Positions 47,701 to 60,130 of a stretch of DNA of 64,000 bases are shown in pieces. Source of the stretch: Rotaria sordida. Taxonomy: Eukaryota; Rotifera; Eurotatoria; Philodinida; Philodinidae. The position numbers and the translations under genes were made by a program. The notes beneath the pieces are model-generated. The model made no database searches. It saw only the letters and a program-made list of their open reading frames with translations, and had not been told where the DNA came from. The stretch spans positions 62,001 through 126,000 of the forward strand of contig CAJNOL010000317.1 of assembly GCA_905250125.1 (NCBI GenBank), in the 5' to 3' direction. How positions within the stretch are numbered: the first letter of the stretch is position 1; every line of letters begins with the position of its first letter.

Positions 47701-49033
47701 CTTTGTTTTCGAAAAATGGATTAAAACAAAAGCAATGAAGCATATTATGTTCGCTTCCATGCATACTAGCTTCTCTAATCTCTATTACAAATACAACAAC
47801 TTATTTTACTGATTGATTGCTAAAAGCGAAGAAAAAAAAAAAAAGACAAAAGAAAAAAGAGAATGATGACCATGATGACGCAAGATACAAATATCGTGGA
47901 TTAGGTAACACCTATTGCTTATTTCTGTTTGGTATGTATATACACTAAAGCAAGTAAATTTAATTAAGTAAAATATTTGTTCGATTTTCTTAGACATTTT
48001 CCTATTCGAATATATGTATGTCACATAAAACGAAAGAAGAAAAGAAAGATGAAGTTATGTAGGTGCAACAGGAAAGATAAGATGTGATAATAAATGTCTC
48101 TTGGTGTCGATTTCTCACAAATATGAGATCATAAAAAAAATTTCTAACATTTTTTATATATCATTATAAAAGATAAATAACATTTAGTTGGTTTTTTTGT
48201 TGTAAGTGAAGAAATACTTTTCTTTTCTTTTTTTTTCAAAAAAAAAAAAGAGAAAAAGAAGGTCAAAAATTTTCATTGAAAGAAATTAACTGTGACAAAT
48301 TAAAGAAAACCGTCATGATTTCAAAAGTCCTTCGACGTGTATAAATGAGAAAAAAATATGATTTGAACTATTTCATATATAGGCATGAAATATTTATGAA
48401 ATATAATGAGTTCATTTTAAATGGATTGAAGTTGTTATAGGATAAAAAGAGAAAATTCGTATTTTTTTTCTAAAAGCGTAGACTAAATAAGATTTTTGGA
48501 ATATGAACTAAAGTTATGAAAATAATTACCTTTGACCAATCAGTATCATCATCATTTAAATTATTTGTTTTTGGATTATTAATAATACCATCAGTATGAT
48601 GTTGATTATTATTTAATTTAAAATTTTCTTGTAAACGTTTTCGTGATTCGAATAATGTTAATTGTTCTTGTGCACGTTCAATTAATTCATGATTTGGATG
48701 AATTTTAACAAATTGTAATGGATCATTATTTAATTTATTTACATTTAATGTCCCATTAAAATGTCGTGTTGGTATTGTTGTTGTTGTTATTGTTGATGCT
48801 AATTCATCAAATGATTGTGAACGTCCTTGATGATGAAGTGATGATGTTGAACCGCCATTACCATAAAATTTCGAACTACCTAATGATGTATAATCAGAAT
48901 CAACTGAACCTTGATCACTATTATCAAATAAAATTATTTGATTATTATTTGTTATTGTTGTATTGCTTGTTGACGATGGTGATAAAAGTATTGATGAAAA
49001 ACCATTCAATTGATTTTGTTGAAATGTTGACAT
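41748..49033 (-). CDS. LMO7/LIMCH1-like PDZ-LIM scaffold protein, long isoform
   Basis: Minus-strand exons: 49033-48530, 46571-46429, 46371-46218, 46156-46036, 45971-45816, 45184-44826, 43620-43551, 43477-43227, 43164-42743, 42674-42282, 42223-42129, 42068-41904 and a tentative last exon 41839-41748. Phases close to about 974 residues. The PDZ domain (about 270-358) has DIRGFGFKLDGGPAQNRPIY and DGSPADKAGLCIDDEVISMN. A long Ser/Thr/Gln-rich linker follows. A single C-terminal LIM domain (about 878-942) has CSRC, AMVIESLGLYYHIECFRCFV and LHCQNC, matching LMO7/LIMCH1. The calponin-homology domain of vertebrate LMO7 is absent, as in fly Smallish. Family role: actin and junction-associated scaffold. 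The post-LIM tail with an Arg run is the least certain part; relatives end about ten residues after the LIM. Confidence 0.85.
43621..44825. other. Long intron of the PDZ-LIM gene
   Basis: 1.2-kb phase-0 intron. Contains a TA microsatellite at about 44,373-44,396 and several A and T tracts. A short plus-strand frame at 44,528-44,734 has a normal-looking first 28 residues, then becomes poly-Phe; I could not connect it to any family and treat it as chance. Confidence 0.4.
46963..47088 (-). CDS. Alternative first coding exon of the PDZ-LIM gene
   Basis: The minus-strand ATG at 47,088 opens 42 codons ending in DIYEDYSE at a phase-0 donor (gtacgt), the same phase as the far-upstream first exon 48,530-49,033. 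Both join to the exon at 46,571, which starts AVENWRQKRE. No acceptor with a pyrimidine tract is visible directly upstream of this ATG, so it is best read as a separate first exon with its own promoter, giving a protein of about 848 residues that keeps PDZ and LIM. The 1.44-kb gap 47,089-48,529 is then promoter and intron, with purine and pyrimidine runs and no further exon seen. Confidence 0.7.
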
Positions 49034-52000
49034 GATTTTGATGATGATGATGATATATCACGTCATCATTTAGTGATCATCTATTTGAACATATGAAAAC
49101 AGAAGAAAGGAAAAAAAAGAAAATACATGAATAGGTATATCATTTATGTTCAAGGATACAAAAAAAAGCTTAATTTGAAAAGATGAGAAAGATTGAGGGC
49201 GGATCTATAATCTGCTATGTCCATATAATAAATTCAACATACTAACACTACCTCAATCATCATCATCATCATCATCATCATCATAATCATCATGGACCAT
49301 ACTGAATAAGACGAGAAAAAGAACGACAACGAAACTTTATGCAAATTTATTTATATGTGGGTTATACAGACAGAGAGAAAGGAGACCTATTCTTTTTTTC
49401 TTCTTCTTCTTCTGCTGTGGCCAAACGAGCAATGAGATGTATAGCAAAAATGTTCAGTACGCTATATATATATATATATATATATATACATCTATTTATG
49501 ATAAAAATCAACGTCATCATTAACGTTCTTCTTCGGTTAGGGTTTTTTTTGTGTATAGTATGTGATTGTGCGTATGATCGAATATACGTATGTATATATA
49601 TATATATATACCTCATAGACAACGATGTATTCGATTTATTAGTAATATGAAGAGAAAAAAAAAATTCAAGGGACACTTATTCTACCATCGAAATGTAAAT
49701 CACCAATAATGCCCGATTGATTTCTTTACCTATGTAGATGTATATGCTTACGTACGAAAAGAACTCAAAAGAATGACAATTTGTTATTACAACATAGGGA
49801 TATTTCTAATTCAAATAGAAGAGATGAAGAAAGAAAAAAAAGACTATGAAACTAGAACGAAATTTTCATTTAGATTTGTGCATTTATAGAGAAGAAACTT
49901 GAGATGATCGAAAAAAAAACACATCTACATATGCGCACACACACACACCGACACATACATAAGTAGGCGTCTGCTGCTTTTTCAATGCCGTACTAAGTAC
50001 TTGCTTTTCTTTTTCAAGGGCAATGATGATGTGTAACGACTGGCTACGGTCAATGGTACATCATAAATCATCATTCTGTATTCCTCTCGACCTCCGTCCA
50101 CTATTCTATTCTCCTATTTTGACATTCAACAAAAACGAGTGAGAAAAAGAGAAAAGAAAAATAAAATAAAATAAACGACTAGCACAGACAGACAAATAAT
50201 TTTTTTCTTCTCTTTTTATTATGTCTAGTTGCCCGTCTGATCTGTATAAAAGATTTGTAAGCACGTTTTAACATCTTGCCTGTCTCACTTTTCATTATTC
50301 ATTTTACTTTATTTCATTCATTATGTGACAATGGTATGAATGTTTCATTGTCATATACATGTATACCTCATTTTGTTGATTGTTCATGATGCATGACACT
50401 GTTGCACACATATATATATATAAATGTATGTATGTATAGTTTCGTTCCCATTATGCATCTAGAAAATGAAACAAGACAAGGACTTTTCGACCGTTCAGCA
50501 CCTTTCAGGGATTTTGATAAGTGAACAAGATATGAAGGATTGACAAGGATGGTATGCTTCAAATCAAACGAAAAGAATGTATTTGTCTATAGCTTGACTT
50601 TTTTTTTTCTAACATACCATTCAGAGTTTATCATCAGATTAAACAGATATAATCTTACAAAAAAAAAAAAAAAGAAAATTTTCTCCTTGTACTACTCATT
50701 GTCCATATGTGTCAAATTAAAAGCGTTTGAAAGACGGATATGCTTGTTCCCTTTCTCATTTTTCTTCTGTTCTCTTATCTCGACATCTACAAGAATACAA
50801 GAAAGAGAAAGAGAGAGAGAGCGAGAGAGACAGAAGGAAATATTTCTCTTCTCTCTTGCTCGTTCTCGTTAGACTATATTTGTGTGTCACATCAAGCTGA
50901 TGTTCAATATACACGTGTACATACATACATACTTTCGCATTCAAAGGTCATCTGAAACTTGTATATGTATATGCGTATGTTAGATAGAGAGAGTTAGACG
51001 AAAGGGGTAAGCAAACATACAAACAGATCCTAGCAAAAGAAGAAAAAAAAAACGAGACAGAGATGATTGTATGAGAAACGGCTGAGTGCATAATTGCCTT
51101 CAAGTAATCGACATCAATTTAGACAGCTAAACAATAACAACAAATGAAAATGTAGTAATCAAAGTCAAATTTAATGAACATATACATATATATGTCAAAC
51201 GATTAATACCTCATCAGTTAAAATCACTTATATAGATAAAAATAAATATGAAAAGGTGATAAAAAAAAATCATTAGTCTAGAATATTGAATATTAAAGAA
51301 ACAATTATGTAAATCAAATTTTGATAGGTTAAAAAAAGAATAATCGTTTATTTAAAATATTGAATGTACATATGTATATTGAGATAATTCGACTTCTAGC
51401 GTCCTCTGAAAATAAAAATTATATATTTGATGAATTAAGTTCTTTGAAGATATTGAATAATATAGTTCAGCATATAGAATTAAATTCGATTTATTTTGAA
51501 AAATTAAAAATTATCTCAGATGAAACAAGAATCTTTCATCAAACTTCTTTGTTCTGTAAATTATGACAAATGTAATTGCTAATAGTTTGTTGAAAGAAAT
51601 AGAACTATTGCGTGACAAATGCTTTTCTTATACATAGATTTAATAATGGTTTCTCTTGATAATTTTCTTTTAGGTATGGTTATTCAATATCTGACAATTA
51701 AAAATCTAATACTATTAATAGAAAAAAAAGCTGTAGAACCAAGGTAATTGTATCGATATTGAATGGCTGTTTGAATAGTAGAAATTAATTTTCTTTTTTT
51801 GCAAGAGAAAAATGAGATCTGATATATTGAATATATTAATCAACAATACGGTGAATTCAATAATTTGTGATTATAATTTTTAATAATCAATCGAAAGAAA
51901 TCAATATAGTGTTGTATTACACATCTATTTTTAGGCATTTGCGTTTCTTAGGTGTAAAAATCAATTATCTGGTTTCTTTTGTAGTTGTAATATAAATAAT

Positions 52001-52556
52001 TAAAGCATGAAAGACTATTGTATTAAGTTATTATTTTTTTTCCTCTAAATTGCAATTAAATCTATGAATTAGTTTAGACTACTAGTTTTGCTTATTATTA
52101 TTATTATTATTATTCTGTTTTTCTTTTATCAATTATTCTAAATATTTGATCATATTAATAGTTAACCTATTCAAATGAAAACCTTGTCAAATAAATAAAC
52201 ATAAACATAGAATTCATAATATTATGTACATATATATTTCAAACTTTCTAAAATGTCTACTTATTATATCAGTTTCAAAAGAGAGCACAAACCTGAAAAA
52301 GAAAAGAAAAAAAAGAAAAAGAAAAGACAAACATATGAAAGTTATGGTGATAATGACACTATTTGACTTTCAATGTTGAAATGAAAAAAAGAAAAAAAAA
52401 TTATTGCAAACACAAACGATACATTTAAAAAAAAAAAAGAACATGCATAAAGAATCACAGACGAGCAAAAGAAAAAAAAAACCAATGAAAAAGCCTATTG
52501 ACAAAAATTCACCTAGAACATAAAATTATATTTCCTTTGATTGTTATAATTATTTT
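49034..52556. other. Intergenic: PDZ-LIM upstream and K2P downstream
   Basis: 3.5 kb between two minus-strand genes. Just upstream of the PDZ-LIM start are CAT/ATC microsatellites (about 49,256-49,283) and TA runs (about 49,464-49,490 and 49,592-49,610). The middle has ordinary AT-rich sequence, an ATT run at about 52,094-52,114 and purine tracts before the K2P stop codon. Short frames on both strands are low complexity. The left half should hold the promoter of the long PDZ-LIM isoform. Confidence 0.45.
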
Positions 52557-55500
52557 TCATCCAGGACCAGTTATATTTCGTTTAACAAAACCGAAACGTC
52601 GAGCAAATCGACGAAATTTTGATAGAATTTCATCTTGCATTAATTTAAATGACATGGCCATAACAATCATACCAAACAAAAGAAATAATGCACACATTGC
52701 TGCTTTACCTGCTTTAGATTCTGTTACTGTACCTTTACCTGGTACAAGATCACCAAAACCAATTGTTGTAAATGTTATAAAACAAAAATAAGCTCCATCT
52801 AATACATGCCAATTTTCCCATTGAGCAAAAAGTAATGCACCCATTACTATATAAAGTGCAAGTACAGCTAATGTTGCTACAATAGGTACGTGTCGAGTAT
52901 CTTCACCTTCTGACTAAATAAAAACAAAATAAACCAATATGAAAAATTATAAAAGAAAATATTCTTACATCAGGTTGTTCAAAACTTCGTCTAGTATCAT
53001 CAGGTAAACAATTTTTTAAACGACCACGACATATTTGTCGATAAAGACAATTAACCATTTTTGAATAACCCGATATGAATGCATCAGCCAATAAATCACC
53101 TGTATATGTTAAACACATAAACATTAAAGGTATACCAATCATAGCATATATCTATATATAGAAAAAAAATATATATATTTAAACTTTAATTTTTTAGAAT
53201 AAAAATTTTTCAAAAGATAACATAAAAAAAAGTAGGAGAAAGTCTATTCAATTCAGCTATTTTTTTTCTGTTGATATACTATTAATAGAACAATGCAAGT
53301 ACTTTATTGTAATGAATGGCATGATTAGAAAATTTTTTCATTGCATAAGAATTAAAATTTTCTCAAATAGAAAACTTCATGAGTCTAGTAGTCTTACAAA
53401 TAGATACTCCTCCATAGTGGAAGCTGACCATGACCAGACATGTATAGGTTAAAATTCTTCTCACTTCGGCTCTCAATGCCGTACTATCTCGTACAACATA
53501 TAACGAATTTTCAAAATTCTAGCTGTTTCAACTAACGAATGTTCTCAGCTTTGATAGATATAAAGAACTAGGCGTAATTGAGATCAGCCGTTTTTTTTCT
53601 CGGTTAAAAAACAATTAGTGTTGATCAGTAAAAAAATTGAATCCTGGATCCTGTCTAAAAGAATTGATTTCAATCTTGATTAAAAATCGTCAATCGGTCC
53701 TAGTCTCAATAGGACCGTGACCATTTTGCACATATCTATAACGAACTTATTCGAAGATAGTAAAGATATAATTAGATTGTTTGTTTTTGAAATTATCTAT
53801 ATGTCTTTAATTATATGTTCATGTAAGAAAAATAGAAAATTTTATTTTACCATTGTTGCAATTTTTCCTTCTGTTGTTTTTGGTGTGATATTTCCGTATC
53901 CAATTGTTGTAATAACTGTTGCTGAATAAAGCATAGCACTAGAAAATGTCCAAACTTGTACAGTATTTTGTTCTTGTTGTTGTTCAACACCATATTGATT
54001 TTTTTCTTCGGCACCAAAATATTGTAATAATTCATCATCAACATGATGTTTCCATAATCCTTTTTCAACATCTATTTGCCATCCTTCATTACGTTCATCA
54101 TGTCGTGATAAACCACCACGCCATAATGCATATTTAAGTTCAAATGTTTGATTTAAAACACGATTAAATTCTCTATATGCATGAGTATATAATTGATCAA
54201 CAAAATGTTGTCGATTTCGTTCTTTTGCTTCTAATCGTTCTAATTCAAAACGTGATTCGATTGCATCAAATATTAATCCACCAAGAATAACATAACCAAC
54301 AACAAGACCACCTATAATAATATAAATTAATTTCAAATTTTATTTTATTTAGAAAATCTAGTTTCTATAGAAGATTATTTATATTACGAGAAAAATAAAT
54401 GTCTACGATTATTTTTATCTAAGAGCACTTATGGTTATCATCTCCCTTTGGACTAGGAAATTATATTTGACCTGATAACATCGGATGATAGTATCAAGTG
54501 TCTTGTGTAATTTGAGAGATCATTCAATCTTACTTAATCAATTGTTGAAGAATTTTTCAATTTGAAAACAAATTTTTTTTGACATACAGAGTCGGAGCGA
54601 AGTTCTTTACTTTCACCTCATATAACATAGAGTATGAATATTTTTCAACCTGATCTGCTTATGATGCTCTCTTTCTCTCCATTAAATTAGTACGATAAGT
54701 GTTACAATTTTTATCATAGATACTTGAGTATATTTTCTAGCGGTGTTTTTTGATTATTTTCAATTGTAATCGTTTCATGCAGAGTTATAAAATTTTTAAT
54801 ATCATAAACTGGTTTTCTAAGTGAAAGTTTATAATAGGCGCTTTCTTTGAGTTAAAAAAAGAGAGTATCTCCAAGTCACCTCCAAAAAAAATATCTTACA
54901 AAATGCGAGTTCGATCATGGTCTATGTTCTAGCTATGATAAAAATTCCAGCTTGATTAGCTTTATCTTTATTGCAAACTGGATACGGTTAAAACTGAGGA
55001 AGATACCTTTATAAATACATGTAATTTGTCTAAACACTCGTTGTAGACATACATGTGACTTCTGTTAACGAATAAATTCACTTGTTTTGAAGCATTTCAT
55101 ATAAAATGAAAATGAGGCATTAAAACCAATTTAAAAGAATTATATGTTTTATGAAAAAAATTTTTCGAATGTCAACTTTTGATAAATAGAACTCAAAGAA
55201 ATTTGTATTTTACCTTTCAGTCTTTTCCAACGAAATGAAAATTAGTAGATATCGAATTAATAATATCGAACTTATCAATGTTTGTAATAATACTTCAGAC
55301 TCATCAAACTTCGAAATAAAAGGATCTCGTCGGATAAAATTGCCATCCTTCATTTGAAAAGTAATCTATAGTGTTTTGTAGATCAAATTGTAGCGCATCA
55401 AACGGTATATAGAAAACTGCTTTTTCATCAAGTTTTTATATTATAAGAAGTCATATACTAGTTAAGGAATATTATCGGAATTGTGGACGATATGATCAAA

Positions 55501-57385
55501 TATTAAGACTCAGGATTTCTCCAAACCAATCTATATCAAATTTTGTTTAAAGTTATTTCAATAGAATCGTGTATACTCTCACAATAGCTTTTTTCGCATC
55601 CAAGATTTTAGCATTTTTACTCGGTTGTGTAATTTTTCGGTTTTATGATGCTTTAAATTCTTCGATACTATTCCTGAGAGCAAAAGCAATCAATCGTGCA
55701 ACTTTCTCAGAAATCGTGTGTCATCAAACTCGATATTTCCGATTTCTAGCAACAGAAAAATGTATGAGTTTTGTGAGAGATACATTTTGAGTGAAAAGAT
55801 TTCTATCTATTAATAATAAGTTCATAATATCCCATCGTTTGACACATATGGATCTTTCGAAAATGGCTAAAATATTTTTCGCTTTCGGATCCCTGGAAGA
55901 GGACACAGGAATAGACTATTGCAAAGATTAGTTTTTATTTTATTTTGTTCTTTACGAATTTAGATTTTGAGTAGCCGGATGTGATAAGAGTATGGAACTC
56001 CATTAGATTAAATATATATTAGGTCTATTATTAGAATTAAAAATTTTGCATATTCCCGTACTCCTACTTCAGAAGTCGGAAAGTGAAAAATATTTTTGTC
56101 ATATTCGACAGATACATTTAGGTCAAATGATAGAGCATGATAAACTTGTTATTAGTAAACGGAAACATTTTCACTCAAAGAGTATTCATTGCAAAACTCG
56201 CATACTCTTTTGTTCTTAGGAATCAAAAAATTGGCTTTTTTCACGCATTGATTGCCAGCTTTGACCATGACTCACAACAATTCAGAGGACAACCAATTAG
56301 TATGTTTATAGACTTTGATGGCATACGGCTTCTAAGAAAGCCGCATGATTGATCGCTTTTGCCCTCAGGCACAGTGTCGAAGAATTAAAAACATCATAAA
56401 ACCGAAAAATTACAGAACTGAGTAAAAATGCTAAAATTTTGGATGCGAAAAAAGCTATTATGAGAGTATACACGATTCTATTGAAATAACTTTAAACAAA
56501 ATTTGATACAGATTGTTTTGGAGACATCCTGAGTCTTAATATTTGATCATATTATCCACAATTATGATAGTATTCCTTGACTGGTATATGATTTCTTATA
56601 ACATAAATACTTGATGAAAAAGCAATTTCCTATATACTATTCGATGCAACACGAGTTGATCTACAAAACAGTATAGATTACTTTTCAAATAAAGGATGGT
56701 CATTTTTATCTTACACGGTTCTTTTCTTTGGCTTTTTTTTTGGTCATTCTGTATGATTCTAAGAGTATTTGCAATCTTAAATATAACATACCTAAACCAA
56801 GTTGACTAAAAGCAACTTTCGATACAGAACGTAGTGCACGTCGAAATTTTTCTTTTCGTGTTTGTTCAACTGATACACTATCACCACCTGATTTTGATAC
56901 TGAAAGATTATCTCGAGAATCAGAAAGAGGTGGAATATTAGCAGAAAGTAAATCTATAATATAAATGATAGAATTCATTATTATATTAGAATAAATGAAA
57001 TATACGTTTATGTTTAGCTGTTGGTAATGGAATGTCTCCTTCTTCATCAAATGATAAAATAGGTGCGTGCATACGTGCATATTTTGTTTGAGTTGGACGT
57101 ATTTGTGCTGCATCAGCAGATCGATTGGTAACTTTGAACTAGAATTAATAAATCAAAAAAAAAACTAATATAAAAATGAAAACAATAAAAATAAGTCACA
57201 TGAATATCATTATTCGATTGTGACTGATATTTAATTGAATAGATAGAAGATGTTTCAGTTGTAAGATCACATAAAGATACATAACCACGATGAGAAGAAA
57301 TAGAAGAATCTGGTAATGATAAATTTATTTTTGATTGAAAAGATTGCCGATATATTTTTTTGCATGGATTGAAACTAAAGCGCAT
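52557..57385 (-). CDS. Two-pore-domain (K2P/TWK-type) potassium channel
   Basis: Minus-strand exons: 57385-57200, 57138-57006, 56953-56792, 54311-53851, 53151-52969 and 52913-52557. Phases close to 493 residues for this first exon. Order: cytosolic N-terminus of about 155 residues; M1 (about 157-178, FSQLGLGGLVVGYVILGG then FDAIES); a roughly 105-residue extracellular cap loop with a Gln run; pore 1 with TIGYG (295-299); M2 IYAMIGIPLMFMCLTYTGD (about 314-332); M3 (about 384-404); pore 2 with TIGFG (424-428); M4 (about 446-468); a short basic C-terminus. TIGYG plus TIGFG with two pore loops per subunit is diagnostic of K2P leak channels, which dimerise in the plasma membrane. The subfamily resembles nematode TWK or TASK-like channels but is not settled. 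Four further candidate first exons lie upstream. Confidence 0.93.
53152..53850. other. K2P intron, nothing recognised
   Basis: 699-bp phase-0 intron separating pore 1 from M2. AT-rich, no inverted-repeat structure or open exon noticed. The protein is continuous across it (TEGKIATM then IYAMIGIP), so no exon is missing. Confidence 0.4.
55333..56711. mobile_element. Large foldback element in a K2P intron
   Basis: Within the 2.48-kb intron 54,312-56,791. The left arm (about 55,333-55,830) is the imperfect reverse complement of the right arm (about 56,135-56,711). Examples: atttgaaaagtaatctata at 55,352 pairs with its complement ending near 56,696; agcttttttcgcatccaaga at 55,587 pairs near 56,438-56,457. 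Arms are about 500 bp or more around a spacer of about 300 bp. No transposase motif is visible in the spacer, so it is a non-autonomous MITE or foldback element. Terminal sequence is ggataaaatt.gccatcc; a target-site duplication is not clear. Confidence 0.82.
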
Positions 57386-58196
57386 GATTCCTGATTTTGA
57401 TTATTTAAAGCTTCATTTAAAATTTACGAGTGAAAAACAATAATAGAAAAATAGGTTTTTTTTTTCTATTCAACTTGAATATTTTGAAAAAGAAATGAGT
57501 ATAAAAAGTTTCTTCTTTGTCACTGACAGCAGTTTCATTTTTACAAATGCAATATATAGGATAATACTAATTTCTATATAGAAGAAAAGGTTACGTAAAT
57601 ATACATTACTTTATAGTTCGACTAGGAAAATAATAACAGGTGAAAATACACAAACTAATATATAAGAACTTTGATTTGATAAACAATATACAAGTGTTTT
57701 TCTTTTACTGCTTTCTCTCTCTCTCTCTCTTTTTATGATTCTTTTCTCTTTTTAATAATCATTTCATATTATCATTATTTGTTTATTATTCTTATGTACA
57801 TAAGTTTGTACGCCTCCAATCATTGACTGCATTCCATCTGTCATCAATTCGGCTTGTATTGACGACGCTTATTGTATATAAGACAACTGTCTCCGTAAGT
57901 GGAGTAGGTATGACAGTATGCGAACAAATATGAATATCTCATTCATAGAAAGTTTTTTCAGACAAAGTGTATGTGTATATATAATAGATATAAATATAAA
58001 TAATACTGTCGAATACCTCCTATCGATTCTGTCATCATTCAACTATTAAGAAAAATATTCGATTGATAGAATTGTTGAAAAAAAGATAATTCGTGTTAAA
58101 TACACTTGTTTATATCTTATATTGAAAAAAAAAAGCCAACTTTTTTTAAATTTCTAATATTTTAATAATCGAATGAGATTAAGAAATACTTTCTAC

Positions 58197-58406
58197 CTTA
58201 GTAGTCTCATGAATTTTGTCATCATGTTCATCATCATCTTCATTATTATCACTATCAATATTTCGAATATCCTCAGAAGGTCGTTGGCTTGTTTTACGAC
58301 GTTGTTGGTAAGTATGACGAGCAGATGTATTATGAATACTGGTTATACTTGAATGTTTGACTGTTGAACTTGAAAGTCGCTTTGCATGTAGCCTCGTGGC
58401 AATCAT
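58197..58406 (-). CDS. Candidate alternative first exon 1b of the K2P gene
   Basis: The minus-strand ATG at 58,406 opens 70 codons (basic, Ser/Thr-rich, then an acidic Asp/Glu stretch) ending in HETTK at an AAG|gtagaa donor in phase 0. That is the phase required by the common exon at 57,138 (which begins FKVTNRSADA). It would give a 501-residue channel. No acceptor precedes the ATG. A GC-richer block at about 58,500-58,790 directly upstream could be its promoter. Confidence 0.6.
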
Positions 58407-59828
58407 TGCAATGGGCGACGGTAATCATACTTCTATTCCTGTTCTACTGTTATATATATATATATATATATATATGTTGAGTCTCTAGCTCACAAGTTGT
58501 TGTTTTCGGCACGAATAGGGACGTTGTCGTACTACACCCAATGATTATTCTGTTGAGACAACGACCAAGACACAGCAAAAATGAAGAAAACCAAGGAGGA
58601 GGAGAAGAAGAGGGAGAGATAGAGAGACGAAGAAGGGTAATAGATAGGAGGAAAACAACATTGAGTCGTCCTCCACGGTGACGGCCGTCGGATAAGATGA
58701 TGATATATCAAACTTGTAGACAGATGCATACTCAATTGGATTCTCCTGTCGTTTTGGTTTGAAGTCAAAATGAGAAATTCCTATCATATTGACTATAGAA
58801 ATAATCTAATTTTACAATCAAGACATCGATCAGTAGAAAATGCTACTGTTGCCGAATGACTTTTAATATAAACATTTGTTCTCTTTTTTTCTCTTTTTCT
58901 TGATTTGACTGTCATATTCGTTACTGTCGAAAATGACAAGAAAAATCATATACATATCGATAGATATACATACATGCTCATGAGAACTCATTATAGTAAA
59001 CATAACTTAATAGAGTTTATTAGAAAAGCAATTAATGATGATTGAATAACCTATATAATTCGCTATATTTCGACTTCCTTTAAATTATTTAATGTCAATC
59101 GTTTTTTATATTTGTTTTTAAAACAAAAAAAAAAATAGAAAAACAATTCATATATACATGTATATAAGTAATCAGTATTTTGGTAGGCCGTAGGCTATTG
59201 ATTATATTTGATCTAGTGCAGGAAAAAAGAAAACGATTGAGATAAGCATTGACGCATAGAGATCAGCTGGTATAGGAAGCATGTCAAGGCACATATAAAA
59301 AGAAAGAAACATACTCTACGAGTAATTATATCATGGACAACGCAATGAGATAAGTATATTTTCCGCCTGATGGAGTGAGTATCAGAACCAACAACGATAC
59401 GCCTAAGAAAATCCAGTATATAGACATATAAATATCAAACAACCGATGGCAACGATTTGTCATTATGAATAATAAAGTAATATAATCCACTGTTATATAT
59501 ATATGAAATTTCAATAATACAATTATTCGATATTTACGTAAATTTAATTTTTTTTGTTCAATCAATTAAGATGAATAAATCATCTATTATTAATTTTAGG
59601 TATTTTTGTTCTATTTTGTTAATTATTTAATAATTATATTTTCAAATAAAACCAAGTTTTCTTTATATTGAAGACGATAAGCAGCAGGAAATCAATAGGC
59701 GTATTTTAGCAAGTGTAATAATGACATTCCAGATTGACGGGAATTCATTTCCGTTATATTTAAACATACCTTTGCTGTCAAATGAAATTCATGAAATACA
59801 TGCAATTGTAAGGAAGGACATAATAATG

Positions 59829-59860
<32 letters not shown>

Positions 59861-60085
59861 CATAATAATAATAATAAACGAAGAAGGACGTCATTAAGAC
59901 AACATACACGAACTCAATCGATAATTTTTTTCTTCTTTCCCTCCCTAAAGAAGTATCTGACATGATTGATAGTGTTCGGTAATCAAAGACATAATCCTTA
60001 AGATTCACTTCATTTCTACTTATACCAAGCAATGTAGTTACTGTTAATTTACTTAATTGATTGTTAGAAATATTTATATTCTTAC

Positions 60086-60130
60086 TTTTTTCTGATGTTG
60101 TCGTTTAGCACGATGGTGACCGAGCAGCAT
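60086..60130 (-). CDS. Candidate alternative first exon 1c of the K2P gene
   Basis: Minus-strand ATG at 60,130 with 15 codons, MLLGHHRAKRQHQKK, ending at a phase-0 donor AAA|gtaaga. Basic, with no membrane segment. Joined to 57,138 it would give a channel of about 446 residues with a very short N-terminus. Support rests on the ATG, the strong donor and the matching phase; a 15-codon open stretch alone could be chance. Confidence 0.5.

Noticed and set aside
59778-60032. Minus-strand frame with a long Tyr run upstream of the K2P core
   Set aside because: The Tyr run is a translation of an AAT microsatellite and no phase-compatible donor follows.
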